A stretch of DNA of 64,000 nucleotides from Flammeovirga sp. SJP92 (GTDB lineage: Bacteria > Bacteroidota > Bacteroidia > Cytophagales > Flammeovirgaceae). Both the position numbers and the translations under genes were made by a program. The DNA lies in contig NZ_LQAQ01000116.1 of assembly GCF_001583495.1 (NCBI RefSeq), positions 62,001 through 126,000 on the forward strand. Direction: 5' to 3'. The notes under the pieces were generated by a model that saw only the letters and a list, made by a program, of their open reading frames with translations, had not been told where the DNA came from and ran no database searches. Shown here one piece after another: positions 37,001 through 45,466 of the stretch; positions within the stretch are counted from its first letter, which is position 1, and each line of letters opens with the position of its first letter.

Positions 37001-38288
37001 ACGAACAATCACAAGAACAAATCAATGTAAAGACGTCACTTTCTTAAACCTAACTGCTTACGCAAGTCCAGCAGGTACTTTCAGTATGGCTAATAATGAG
37101 GAAGTGAATGTCATTCACTGTAACGTATTGCTTAAAGAAGGGAGAGTGCACAGTACCAATGCGGATGGAATGCATGTGGTTGGAGCAAAAATCGGCCCTT
37201 GGATGCAAGGCTGTATTTTTGAAGGATACGCAGATGATGCTGTGAATATGAAACATGCCAAATCGAATATTATAGAAGCGGTGAGCTCAACAGAATTGAA
37301 AGTAAATTCATTACTTGAAGTAGGAAGTAATGTGGTTGTATTTAATCCAAGAGAAGGCAAAGTAATCCAAAGAGCCATGGTGCAGTCCATCGCCGATAAT
37401 GATGACAAAACCTATAATATTATACTTTCTGAAGCGGTAAATATTCAGAAGGTAGGCACACACCAAAGTGCAGATCATCTTTACAATGAGGATGTAGCAA
37501 CAGAGTCTTTTGTTTTTAGAGATAATATTTTCAGAAATGCCCGCAGGTACGGCATGTTGATTCAGAGTGCTTATGGCGTGATAGAGAACAATATTTTTGA
37601 AGACCTCTCCACAGGAGGCCTAGTGATGGAAAACGGCGTGGATTGGGGAGAAGGTTTTCTTGCTCATGACATCCTCATTCAAAACAATACATTTACCAAC
37701 TGTGGTTACGATAAGACTTATATCAATGATGAGTACGCCGCTACAATCAAAATGATGGTGATGAAACTGAAAAAGGAGGATTGTGATGAAAATGATAAGT
37801 GGTGTGGTAAAACCCCGGCAGATTGTGATGAGCAGGGCATAAAAAATATATGGATTAAAAATAATACGATGACTTACAACAAAGTTGGAATTGTAGCGAA
37901 CTGTGTTGAGGCGGGAAGTATTATTGATAATCAACTGATGCATAATGAAAATGACCCTACTCTAGAAGAAGGAGAAAAAGGGAAGGCGATGGATATTTTG
38001 AATTCGGACTTCATTTTTGAAGAAATAGTAGCTATTGAAAACGAATTTATGAATGCTGATTGGGAAGTGTCACCTTCTAAAAAAGGAATTGATGTGCTGT
38101 ATAAGGGAACAGGGAATCCAGTAGCGTCACTTACCTTATTTGATGGTACAGGCAGGGTACATCATACTGCCAGTATTCAACAACGATCAACAAAAATTTC
38201 AGTATCGATCTATAAAAAACAACTGTATATCATCAGGTTGGTAGATCAAGATGGAAATATCTTTACGAAGAAACTAATGTATGACTAA
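31095..38288 (+). CDS. Giant LamG/Ig-like protein with C-terminal GH110-like beta-helix and T9SS sorting domain
   Basis: A 2397-residue secreted multidomain protein. After a signal peptide (1-22) come six concanavalin-like (LamG) domains starting near 25, 235, 517, 816, 1115 and 1418. Most are separated by bacterial Ig-like modules (near 440, 735, 1035, 1335 and 1645). Residues about 1740-2325 form a right-handed beta-helix related to GH110, with Asp2024 and Asp2047/2048 at the same 23-residue spacing as the 24310 enzyme. The end (about 2335-2397, IYKKQLYIIRLVDQDGN) is a type A type IX sorting domain, so the protein is probably on the cell surface. Two LamG/Ig units are nearly identical at DNA level. 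Confidence 0.85.
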   Translation: MKFLQNILWVVMSLIPLVGIAQNDPLAQLLFDQAIPTNIGTKTDIVFSDAGGFTYEQSDQTRASFASVDSKSQGIFFKTSTGANYPVTKGDLPRTYSFWVRPKVFSGTQNFIYTGSGAGTTFTLQLTSQGKVKLADNGGNWVAAQTLLELNEWNHVTVALQQSVGIHDVEFYINGDLSEVGISGANNTINTNTGVFKIFATLNADVADFRYYDQYLNASEVFNIYGQKELLLDVVTNANTLSDASENNYSISTASSDLSIGFEDLELGKVLFTNGVTVSATSFRGIEGSTPRTIMFWYKQKEGAGVTDRLTYYGSEKNKFDLQIRDNSSFRLYNFYSADKGGSFLAVEEPIDFTSWRHIVVTTSGATTSDVKIYVDGEEKSIDLSNLTETSINTIIAGDYRISNAAQGYFSDYKVYKGALSAQEITDVFNAVKFNQIITFEELIPLNTKTKTVELSAVASSQLEVTFESSNPSVATVNGTTLTIVGAGETNITATQSGNDRYNAASEVVRKLIVTEYIPATNALLDFAFDEAAGSEDFVNSGVLSDVILKKNTEGGASINIGILDTDKGQVLDINMAQGTGSLIFKEADGSNYTGVTGTGARTYSAWIKPTDLSEFNTIFYAGIDEEEATSISIQLLPTGSIKLVAGGNIVTTEEYQFTENQWNHIVISIPKEAMLSDIKMYINGETAQFDVSNDNLLNTAPATFAIANKFWGAFSDFKYYERAVSEEEALSLYTSTVFTHSINFDLPISIAERESVALKISTSSGLDFDYSISDPSKVKIEDGILTALEEGEVTIEATSFGVTSSYMMTITPYIPEEKPLLDFALNSSEELINTGLRSEVSLVANTENGASILLGVEDPDKGPVLDINMEQGTGSLLFREAGESYAGVTGIGARTYSAWIKPTDLSVFNTIFFAGKTEGEATTLSVQILPTGSVKLVAGGNIITTEEYQFTENQWNHIVISIPKEAMLSDIKMYINGEAAQFDVSNDNVLNTAPATFAIANKFWGSFSDFKYYERAVSEEEALNLYSSTEFKHTIIFDMPSLLNVGERVRVNAFTTSNLPVSYTISNTDVAILSDGILTGISVGEVEVTAFSFGVEEKFGISVVEEEVAGPSEEPLLWFAFDEVADQVDFINKGVLNNIVLNSITEEGAMVTPGVIDEERGNVLFASIPSGKGHLIFKDGTANYHGVTGMNARTYSMWIKPTDLSEQKTIMYQGITIEEEETTNISLQILPTGQVKFVSGGNIVTATTHLIQQDQWNLLQIVIEENTPLEEVKIYINTNLMSTTLTGVNSIVNTGPATFTLANKYKGYYSDFRLYDRALTDTEIKAFISRKDQEIKFKTIENKVYGDPDFMLEASSSSGLEVHFSSSDEGIIQIEGNVAKIVGYGEVSITAAQLGDLKYNPAKSVTNSFVVEKGNYVEQTELQLDFRFDEPADLPGDPYDYSEFHRKAVMRGVYEKGHKDQEKGNVILFNVGTLEVDNYKGILGSQKRSMATWFKANDTKQSVLTSYGIAGEGQFNILYRANNKIRVVLYYNTYDDENGAPVYEFSYVETQESFDFVSDWHHVAVVTEGESIHDIKIYIDGKQRPVLVSPWEGHEKINTQSGGNFKVASNSDVKMSHYKWYTGALSEDEVMAIFKGDDFIGEEDIIVEDREFEGGFRIAFIEMTDFFNINNQGVVYNVTSSNTNVVKVQVEGSLLVLNEVGEGTSEITVELYSGSYELLEVQSFKVTVTGPSTQVPNDLFSFEELPDFFRKERNKPLLTFPTVSTVKVADFGAFPDDGRDDYKAINDALKLAVSIANEENPVRVKFGKGTYDLLSVNENATYLFFLANLSNIIIDGTGTKINIKTPTVGFISLFNAQNVVVQGFEVDYETLPFTQGKVISIADDHIEMKIDEGFPALNENFMMNATNSWGYIKDEKGFMKQGVANLIKTDPNGWNDLGDRVFSLQMSPSQIENFEVGDYFVQLARNNGRTITRTNQCKDVTFLNLTAYASPAGTFSMANNEEVNVIHCNVLLKEGRVHSTNADGMHVVGAKIGPWMQGCIFEGYADDAVNMKHAKSNIIEAVSSTELKVNSLLEVGSNVVVFNPREGKVIQRAMVQSIADNDDKTYNIILSEAVNIQKVGTHQSADHLYNEDVATESFVFRDNIFRNARRYGMLIQSAYGVIENNIFEDLSTGGLVMENGVDWGEGFLAHDILIQNNTFTNCGYDKTYINDEYAATIKMMVMKLKKEDCDENDKWCGKTPADCDEQGIKNIWIKNNTMTYNKVGIVANCVEAGSIIDNQLMHNENDPTLEEGEKGKAMDILNSDFIFEEIVAIENEFMNADWEVSPSKKGIDVLYKGTGNPVASLTLFDGTGRVHHTASIQQRSTKISVSIYKKQLYIIRLVDQDGNIFTKKLMYD
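33000..33290 (+). repeat. Internal duplication, unit 1
   Basis: Almost identical to 33879-34169, with an offset of 879 bp (293 codons). Both encode the second half of a LamG domain (for example ITTEEYQFTENQWNHIVIS). The DNA identity exceeds what protein conservation needs, which suggests a recent duplication or gene conversion. Confidence 0.8.
33879..34169 (+). repeat. Internal duplication, unit 2
   Basis: Second copy of the block at 33000-33290, offset exactly 879 bp, in the same reading frame of the giant LamG protein. Confidence 0.8.
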
Positions 38289-40050
38289 TTATAAAATGAG
38301 ACCAATTTTTCTACTAGCAATATTGTTTTTACCTTATCTAACGATGGGGCAACAATACCATCAACCCGACTTTTTTAGGAATAAAAGACAGTTGCCACTT
38401 TTAGATCTAGAAAACAAAAAAGTGATTCACCTTTCCAAGTTTGGGGCTGTTCCTAATGATGGAGAAGATGATACCAAGAGCTTTAGAAAAGCGTTTGAAA
38501 AAGCTTCTTCCATGGCCGAAGCAGGAAAAAATGTAGAGCTTTTATTGGAAGAAGGAACCTATGATTTGAAGGGAAATTCTGAGGGTACTCACGCTCTTAC
38601 ATTAACTAGGAATCATAACTTGGTAATCAATGGCAATGGTGCCACAATCATTGTACATAATCCCATGATTGGTTTTTTGAAGATCATTAACGTCAAAAAT
38701 GTTGTCATCAAAAACCTTTATATCGATTATGACCCTTTACCGTTTACGCAAGGTAAAATTATAGCACTTCATCCCGAAGCAAAAGCCTTTGACTTCTGTA
38801 TTGATGAAGGTTTTCCCGAACTTTCAGCTTCCTATTTTGTAGAATCAACGGAGCGGTGGGGAATGCTTATGGATAAAAACGTTCCAGGCAAATTAAAAGA
38901 TGGTGCGGGACATCTGTACCCATACCGAGGGTGGGAGAAAATAGGGAAACGTACTTACCGAATCCAACAACCACAGAGTCATTTTATTAGAGATATGGCC
39001 ATAGGGGATGTTTTTGTTCAACTAGCAAGGAATAATGGCAGAACAATTTTCACCTCTTTAAATAGTGAAAACCTTACCTACAGAAACATCACGAGTTACG
39101 CCTCTCCTGCAGGGAGTTATGCCGCACATGGCAATAAGGAATGGAATATATTGCACTGTAGAATTCGGTTAAAGCCCGGCAGATTTCATTCGGCCAATGC
39201 AGATTGTATTCATGTGAGCGGTTCTAAGTTTGGGCCTTGGGTAGAAAATTGCCTGTTTGAAGGTTATTCTGATGATGCCGTCAATCTTAAAGCAGTAAGG
39301 AAATACATATTAAAACAGCCTCAAAAGAATCAAATATTGACCAAAGGTGGAGGGGTTTTAAAAGGAGATATATTACGCTTTTTTAATCCAAGAGAAGGCA
39401 TTTTGTTAGATGAAGCATACGTTATTAATGTTGAGAGACAAGAGAAAAGCTTATTTTTACTGACTTTCAATAAAAGTATCAATGGTTTGACTCAATTTGG
39501 AGAAGACAAAAGAAAAGACATCGCTTATATTGATACACAAGCTTGTGAATCATTTATTTTCAGAAATAATACCTTCAGAAATGCTAGGCGGTACGGTATG
39601 TTGCTTCAAAGTAATTATGGCGTGATTGAAAACAATGTTTTTGAAAACCTCAGCCAATGTGCTATTGCCATCAATAATGGTGTAGATTGGGGAGAAGGTT
39701 TTGTAGCTCATGATATCCTTATTAAAAATAATCTTTTTAAAAACGTTGGGTTTGATAAAACTTATCTGAAAGATTATAATGCGGCAACTATACGAATGAG
39801 AGTAACAAAACTTAAAAACCCTAAGGCGAAAGGAAAGTGGTGTGGTGTTACAAATGCAGATTGGAAAGGACTGGATACCATCGCCATTGAAGGCAACCAT
39901 TTTATATACAATAAAAGAGCAATTTCCATTGAATGTGCTAAAAATATTTTCTTAGGAAATAATATATTCCAGAGAAACTCTAAAGATCTGTATAAGGAGT
40001 ACTTAAATCCTGTTTTTCAGGAGAATGTCAGTAATGTTTTAATGGAATAA
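38281..40050 (+). CDS. GH110-like beta-helix protein (free-standing)
   Basis: 589 residues with a signal peptide; the start may be 38296 (MRPIFLLAILF), because the ATG at 38281 overlaps the previous stop by 8 bases. It is a paralogue of the C-terminal part of the giant LamG protein, with shared blocks FRNARRYGML, NGVDWGEGF and AHDILI.NN.F. The likely catalytic residues are Asp308 (NADCIHV) and Asp331/332 (YSDDAVNL), again 23 residues apart as in GH110. There are no accessory domains and no sorting signal, so it is probably periplasmic and may finish what the surface enzyme starts. The activity is inferred, not known for this subgroup. Confidence 0.75.
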   Translation: MTNYKMRPIFLLAILFLPYLTMGQQYHQPDFFRNKRQLPLLDLENKKVIHLSKFGAVPNDGEDDTKSFRKAFEKASSMAEAGKNVELLLEEGTYDLKGNSEGTHALTLTRNHNLVINGNGATIIVHNPMIGFLKIINVKNVVIKNLYIDYDPLPFTQGKIIALHPEAKAFDFCIDEGFPELSASYFVESTERWGMLMDKNVPGKLKDGAGHLYPYRGWEKIGKRTYRIQQPQSHFIRDMAIGDVFVQLARNNGRTIFTSLNSENLTYRNITSYASPAGSYAAHGNKEWNILHCRIRLKPGRFHSANADCIHVSGSKFGPWVENCLFEGYSDDAVNLKAVRKYILKQPQKNQILTKGGGVLKGDILRFFNPREGILLDEAYVINVERQEKSLFLLTFNKSINGLTQFGEDKRKDIAYIDTQACESFIFRNNTFRNARRYGMLLQSNYGVIENNVFENLSQCAIAINNGVDWGEGFVAHDILIKNNLFKNVGFDKTYLKDYNAATIRMRVTKLKNPKAKGKWCGVTNADWKGLDTIAIEGNHFIYNKRAISIECAKNIFLGNNIFQRNSKDLYKEYLNPVFQENVSNVLME

Positions 40051-40075
40051 CGTTTAAAATTTAAAGGAAAAGAGA

Positions 40076-41074
40076 ATGTGGTTTGAGGAATTAATGGGTT
40101 TTGAAGAAGTCTCTCCATCTCATGTAAAAAAAAATATAAGAGTAGAAGGTGATAAATTGATTTCCAGAGTGAATGGAAAAACATATCAGTTTGGAAAGCT
40201 AGAAGTACCTACTCTGAAGGATTTAAAAGCAAGATCAATTAACGATCCTTATAAAGGAGACCTTCAGGTAGAAGAAGTAGTGGGGAATGTTCAGGAATTA
40301 CACCAACTAGAAGAAAATAGGAACGCTTTGTTTCAAGTGGCCTCTCAATTTAATTTGCTGGAAATGCTTGGGCCTCATGTATCTCCAGAAAAAGGTGTAG
40401 GAATCTATGAGAAAGACTATACACAAGGGCCTGCTTGTGCTATTGCATGTGGTGCTGGAACAATCTACAGAAATTATTTCGCTCCTGTTAACCTTGCAAT
40501 AGGACAAACATTGAATAATCAGATTGATTGTTTGGAACTCATTGGTGAGGAGCTTGATAATGATGAATCCCAACTTTGGAGAATGATCAATGGCTATGCT
40601 TTATGCAGTCAAGAAGGTTTACATCAGATTAATTTTTTGATTAATAATCTCAATGAAGAGGAGAGGGAAACTTTAAAAGAAAAATTGAAAATAGGGGTTC
40701 AATGGAATACTGAAGTAACTATTTCTAATGAACAACAAATAGTATCACAAGCCTTTTGTTCTGCACTTCCTGTTGCTTATTCAGGTTTTGATTCTTTTTA
40801 TTTTGAAAGCTTTGCAAGATTGATACTTGAAGCATCGTATGAAGCAACACTTCACAGTGCATTAATAAATCTGGATCAAAATTATTCCAACAAAGTTTTT
40901 CTGACATTAGTAGGAGGTGGTGCTTTTGGAAATGAAACCGATTGGATTGTTGAATCTTTACTTATTGCTTTGAAAAAATTTAGAAACACTCCATTGGATG
41001 TGAAAATTGTGAGTTATAGCGGTTCTAAAATTGAGGTGCAAGAGTTAATCAAAAGTTTGAATACCACATTGTAA
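40076..41074 (+). CDS. Uncharacterised protein, possibly macrodomain/PARG-like
   Basis: A 332-residue cytoplasmic protein with no signal peptide. Blocks FQVASQFNLLEMLGPHVSP, YTQGPACAIACGAGTIYRNYF and FLTLVGGGAFGNETDWIVESL resemble the sequence of events in microbial poly(ADP-ribose) glycohydrolase-type macrodomains, which bind ADP-ribose. The match is only by eye. It follows the GH110-like gene after 25 bp, so it is probably in the same operon, which is an odd place for such a protein. Alternative: an unknown family of its own. Confidence 0.5.
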   Translation: MWFEELMGFEEVSPSHVKKNIRVEGDKLISRVNGKTYQFGKLEVPTLKDLKARSINDPYKGDLQVEEVVGNVQELHQLEENRNALFQVASQFNLLEMLGPHVSPEKGVGIYEKDYTQGPACAIACGAGTIYRNYFAPVNLAIGQTLNNQIDCLELIGEELDNDESQLWRMINGYALCSQEGLHQINFLINNLNEEERETLKEKLKIGVQWNTEVTISNEQQIVSQAFCSALPVAYSGFDSFYFESFARLILEASYEATLHSALINLDQNYSNKVFLTLVGGGAFGNETDWIVESLLIALKKFRNTPLDVKIVSYSGSKIEVQELIKSLNTTL

Positions 41075-41112
41075 ACCAACCTTCCTAATTACTGGGTCTA
41101 AATCTATAATAA

Positions 41113-41394
41113 ATGCGTACCCTAAAGCTTCTTTCAATTATTCTAATAACAACAATATCAGCCTTTATATTGAGATCGATTTTGTTCAAGATAATAGTTC
41201 CAGATATTTGTGCATTTCATAATAATTTGGAAACTCCAGGCTTCATCTTTAATATTTTGTATGAGCTTCCAAGTTGGAATAATCATCACCCTGTAGCTAC
41301 AATCACTAATGAGTTGTTCACATTTTTGGTTGGAATTACATTAGGAGTTTTTATTCACAAAAAATTCTCTTCATTTCTATCAAAGCAACAATGA
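41113..41394 (+). CDS. Small membrane protein, unknown
   Basis: 93 residues with an N-terminal hydrophobic segment and a second one near 65-85; the loop is rich in His and Asn. I do not recognise a family. It lies 38 bp after the 40076 gene, at the end of the operon and facing the hybrid regulator gene. Coding is supported by length, placement and hydrophobic pattern only. Confidence 0.5.
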   Translation: MRTLKLLSIILITTISAFILRSILFKIIVPDICAFHNNLETPGFIFNILYELPSWNNHHPVATITNELFTFLVGITLGVFIHKKFSSFLSKQQ

Positions 41395-41428
41395 AAACAA
41401 AGCTCCCCTAATCATTATCAATTAAAAA

Positions 41429-44400
41429 TTATTCCTTTCCAGAAAACTGTTTAGAATATTCTTTAGGGCTTACACCAAATTGCTTTTTGAAGGTTCTTGT
41501 AAAATAGGAAGGGTTATTGAAACCAACTTTATCCATCACATCTAAAATGGAAGATCCATCTACTTGTAGAATTTGAGCGGCACGTTTCAGTCGAATTGTT
41601 CTAATGAACTCACTGATCGACATGTTAGTTATCATTTTTACTTTTCTATATAACTGTGATCTACTGACTCCCAGTTCTTTACATAGATGCTCAACATTGA
41701 GGTCTGAGTTTTCTAGATTGGCTTCTATATATTGCATGGCTTCCTCTAAAAGTTGTTCATCTTTAGAACTCATTTCAATTTCCGAAGGTTCCACTTCAAA
41801 TGATGATGATGAGGCAGAGGTTAATAAGTTCTTGACTCTTGCAGATAGAATATCGAAGCTAAATGGTTTAGAAATAAAAGCATCTGCTCCCATATTGAAG
41901 GTCTTCAACTGTGTTTGTACATCATCTTTTGCTGAAAGAAAAACGATAGGAATATTGGCCGTTTGAGGTTGTTCCTTAATGTTTTTACAAAAGGCTAATC
42001 CGTCCATCTCTCGCATGGTAATATCAGAGATAATCAGATCGATGTTTTGCTTCTTTACAATATCTAAAGCTTCAACACCGTTTTTGGCTGTGATGACATT
42101 ATAGTGAGATGAAAACTTAATATGAAGGTATTGACTGATATCTTCATTATCATCAACAATTAATAGGTTGGCACCTTTCATCTCCTGCTCCAATTCAAGA
42201 GTATCGATTTCAGTATTTATTTCCTCTACAATTGGAGAGTTTTCATCAATATAAGACTGTTCTTGATCGGAATATATTTTATCAAAATGCCCGTTTCCTT
42301 TCAATAATTCTATTGTGAAAGTACTTCCTTCCTTCATCTTGCTATCCACTGCAATTGTACCACTATGCTGTTCTACGATCGACTTCGTTACCGCCAATCC
42401 AATTCCACTCCCTCTACCTGATGTTTTCTGTTGGAAATAAGGATCAAAAACACTTTTGAGAGCTTCTGGCCTTATACCTTTGCCTGTGTCTTTTATCGCA
42501 ATTACAATCGAATGGCTCAACTCCTTTAATTGGATGATGATTTCCCCGTTTTCGGGAGTAAACTGCATGGCATTGCTGACCAAGTTGAAAATTACTTTCT
42601 CAAACTGAACAGGATCAATAAAGGCTATCACTTCTTTTTGGATAGAATCGAGGGATAGTTTGATATTTCTTTTTTCACTCAACAGCTCAAAATGATGAAT
42701 CACTTGATGGATAAACGCATTGAGTTCTATTTCTTGGGGAGAAATTCTCATTTCTTTATTCTTAAACTTCTGGAAATCCATCAATTCTACTACCAATTTT
42801 TGCAGTTTTACAGCATTTTTTCGAATGACTTGTAAGTCACGTTGTACTTCAGGTTTAAATTCTTTCTTATAAATTAAATCTTGAATGGGATCCAAAATCA
42901 AGGTCAGTGGCGTCTTCATATCATGACAGATGAAAGTGAAGAGGTCAAGCTTTGCTTTTTGTATATTTTCAGTTTCTTTCGCTTTCAGTTCAACAATTTC
43001 TAATTCATGAGAACGTTTCAGCTGTGCCTTTTTCCTTTGGTAATAAGCAAAGATACTTCCTAGCAACAAAAGTAAATAGGTCACAAAAGCTGAAGTAGTC
43101 AGGTAGAAAGGAGCATTGACATGAAGTTCAAGTTTGACAGGTTTCTCGCTCCATTTTCCATTATAAGTCAACAGCTCAAAAGTATGATCGCCATAAGGTA
43201 AATTTCTATAGATGGCATTGGCTTTTTTAGATTCCACCCAGTCGGCATCTACACCGGACATTCTGTATTTGTAGATTTCATTCTTCTGTGAATGAAAACC
43301 AAAAGCGGTGAAGGAAATCTCAATATTGTCTTGATGATGTGCCAAATTGATCGAAGGAGACTCATTCAAGGGTGCAGTTAGAATCGTTTTTCCATCATAA
43401 GATTGCCCAACTTTTACCTCCTTGTCATTCACCTTTAATGAAGTAAATTGAGGAGTGTATTGTGTAGTTGCGCCCTTATAATTGGAAGGTTTGAAGAGTA
43501 CAAATCCATTGTCTGAACCAAGTAATAATTCATCATTGGGAGAATAATAACTTCTTCTTATTTTATAATAATTCTGACGGATAGCGGAATTAAATTCATA
43601 GGTTTTGACTTTGAGTGTGGCAGGGTTGAATTTGGAAATCCCATAACCACTCATCCAAATTTCTCCATTTTTATCTAATTGAAGCTGTTCCAATTGGTTT
43701 GTGATAATACCATCCTTTTCTGTGTATTTCGTGAATTTTGGAGCATAAATGTCTTTTGGATTAATCTCACATTTCAATAAACCACCTCCTAAACAGCCAA
43801 TCCAAAGCGTATTTCCCTCTCCTTTGATCATCGATGCGATAAAGTTGGAAGGGAGACTATTTTCACCATCGCCTTTATAAAATTTAGCAATGAATTTTTC
43901 CTGTTTCTTTTCATCGATTTTCAAAAGGTTCAAACCTACTTTGGTACCTATCCAAACATATTTGATATGTCCCTCTCTATGCGTCACTACATATTTTGTA
44001 GTGCTATTGGTTAGCCCTAAATAGCCTTCAGTTCTGTAAACATTGACATTACCCTTGTAGAAATTCTCCTTTGAAGGAATGTATTCATAGAGGCCTTTGT
44101 TGGTGCTAAGCCATAAGTGTTGATCATCATCTATACTAGCGTAGGTAACACTGGGCCTACGATAAGGGGCTATCGGGTTGATCAGTTTTAGTTGTATTCT
44201 TTTACCATTGACCAGACGTTGTTGATCTTGTTTTGTAACATGGTACGTAAACTGATTAGAGAAAAGGTAAAAGGAACCATCTGGTAAAGGAAGAATTTTT
44301 GAGACCTTTAAATGCTTTAATTCAGGATTATTATCACGGAAGTCAATGACTTTTTTTGTTTTCCGGTCAAATATCCCAAGCCCTTGCCCTAAGGTACCCA

Positions 44401-45466
44401 CCCATAATATTGAATCTTTATCTTGATAAAAAGTATGACAAGCAAAGAGGGTATTTGGGTTGTTTTCGTAAGGGTTTTTGAATTGTTCAAGATATCTAAA
44501 TATTTTCTCATTGGTGTAAGCTCCATTGGATAGTGAGCCTAGCCAAAGTATTCCTTCGTCACTTTCAAAAAAAGTAGTGATGGCTTTATTATTATAAAAG
44601 GGGTAGATAGAAGTATATGATTGGTAAGGTTTAAAATGCTTCCCTCCGTCATTTGAGTAAATTAACCCTTTATTTTTGGTCCCGACCCAAAGCGTATTTT
44701 CTTTATCCATATAAACGGATATCACCGTAGCCTCCACATGTTTTTTTATGGGTTTGAATTTTTTATTGATCTCATAAAGCCCTTTATAAGTTCCTGCCCA
44801 AATTCTATTGTTTTTATCTTTATAAATAGTTTTGATGTGCTCTTGATTTATTCGGAAAGGACGATGAACAATACGTAATGTATTGGGATGTATTACATAA
44901 ATTCCTTTACTCGATAAAGCCCATAATTGACCATTGTTACCCTCAATAATTTGTCTGACTCTAACACTGGAATCAATGATATTCAGCAAGTGTATTTCTC
45001 CTTGTTCATCTTCTACCACTTTTGTCAAACCGCTATCGGAACCTACCCAAATATTTCCTGAAGGGTCACAGAAAACGGCATCAATGGTAACTTGTTTATT
45101 GGGGTTTATCTTTATGGTTTTGAACTTGCCTGTCTTTTTATTAAAAACACACAGACCATTCACGTCAGTACCAATGAAAATTCTGTCTTTATGATCTACA
45201 GCCAGTGAAATAATTCTATTGCTTGCCAGCGAAAGACTATCTCCCTCCATATGCTTATAGACTTTCATTTCAATACCATCATACCTATACAGTCCATCAA
45301 AAGAAGCAAACCACATAAAGCCCTCTTTGTCTTGCACAACAGATAAGATATCAGAATGCATAAAAACATCTGACCCTTTGACAGGGATAAGATTGGCCAC
45401 TGCGTTCTGAATGACAACAAAGAAAAGTAATAAGCAGAGTGTATACTTTGTTAAAAGAGTATTCAT
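41429..45466 (-). CDS. Hybrid two-component system regulator of the polysaccharide locus
   Basis: 1345 residues from the start at 45466, which exposes a signal peptide; an upstream Met at 45505 is less likely. The periplasmic part has about 14 Reg_prop propeller repeats (for example GFMWFASFDGLYRYDG) and a Y_Y_Y domain, then a transmembrane helix near 810. The cytoplasmic part has a histidine kinase with phospho-acceptor His848 (CHDMKTPL), an ATPase domain (GIGLAVTK), a receiver with Asp1148 (SDITMREMDG) and an AraC-type DNA-binding domain. Such proteins sense oligosaccharides released by the locus and activate its genes. It is divergent from the sulfatase at 45935 and convergent with the operon. 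Confidence 0.95.
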   Translation of the reverse strand: MNTLLTKYTLCLLLFFVVIQNAVANLIPVKGSDVFMHSDILSVVQDKEGFMWFASFDGLYRYDGIEMKVYKHMEGDSLSLASNRIISLAVDHKDRIFIGTDVNGLCVFNKKTGKFKTIKINPNKQVTIDAVFCDPSGNIWVGSDSGLTKVVEDEQGEIHLLNIIDSSVRVRQIIEGNNGQLWALSSKGIYVIHPNTLRIVHRPFRINQEHIKTIYKDKNNRIWAGTYKGLYEINKKFKPIKKHVEATVISVYMDKENTLWVGTKNKGLIYSNDGGKHFKPYQSYTSIYPFYNNKAITTFFESDEGILWLGSLSNGAYTNEKIFRYLEQFKNPYENNPNTLFACHTFYQDKDSILWVGTLGQGLGIFDRKTKKVIDFRDNNPELKHLKVSKILPLPDGSFYLFSNQFTYHVTKQDQQRLVNGKRIQLKLINPIAPYRRPSVTYASIDDDQHLWLSTNKGLYEYIPSKENFYKGNVNVYRTEGYLGLTNSTTKYVVTHREGHIKYVWIGTKVGLNLLKIDEKKQEKFIAKFYKGDGENSLPSNFIASMIKGEGNTLWIGCLGGGLLKCEINPKDIYAPKFTKYTEKDGIITNQLEQLQLDKNGEIWMSGYGISKFNPATLKVKTYEFNSAIRQNYYKIRRSYYSPNDELLLGSDNGFVLFKPSNYKGATTQYTPQFTSLKVNDKEVKVGQSYDGKTILTAPLNESPSINLAHHQDNIEISFTAFGFHSQKNEIYKYRMSGVDADWVESKKANAIYRNLPYGDHTFELLTYNGKWSEKPVKLELHVNAPFYLTTSAFVTYLLLLLGSIFAYYQRKKAQLKRSHELEIVELKAKETENIQKAKLDLFTFICHDMKTPLTLILDPIQDLIYKKEFKPEVQRDLQVIRKNAVKLQKLVVELMDFQKFKNKEMRISPQEIELNAFIHQVIHHFELLSEKRNIKLSLDSIQKEVIAFIDPVQFEKVIFNLVSNAMQFTPENGEIIIQLKELSHSIVIAIKDTGKGIRPEALKSVFDPYFQQKTSGRGSGIGLAVTKSIVEQHSGTIAVDSKMKEGSTFTIELLKGNGHFDKIYSDQEQSYIDENSPIVEEINTEIDTLELEQEMKGANLLIVDDNEDISQYLHIKFSSHYNVITAKNGVEALDIVKKQNIDLIISDITMREMDGLAFCKNIKEQPQTANIPIVFLSAKDDVQTQLKTFNMGADAFISKPFSFDILSARVKNLLTSASSSSFEVEPSEIEMSSKDEQLLEEAMQYIEANLENSDLNVEHLCKELGVSRSQLYRKVKMITNMSISEFIRTIRLKRAAQILQVDGSSILDVMDKVGFNNPSYFTRTFKKQFGVSPKEYSKQFSGKE

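Noticed and set aside
37115-37408. Overlapping minus-strand frames within the giant LamG gene
   Set aside because: They are shadows of a well-supported coding frame with catalytic motifs at these positions.
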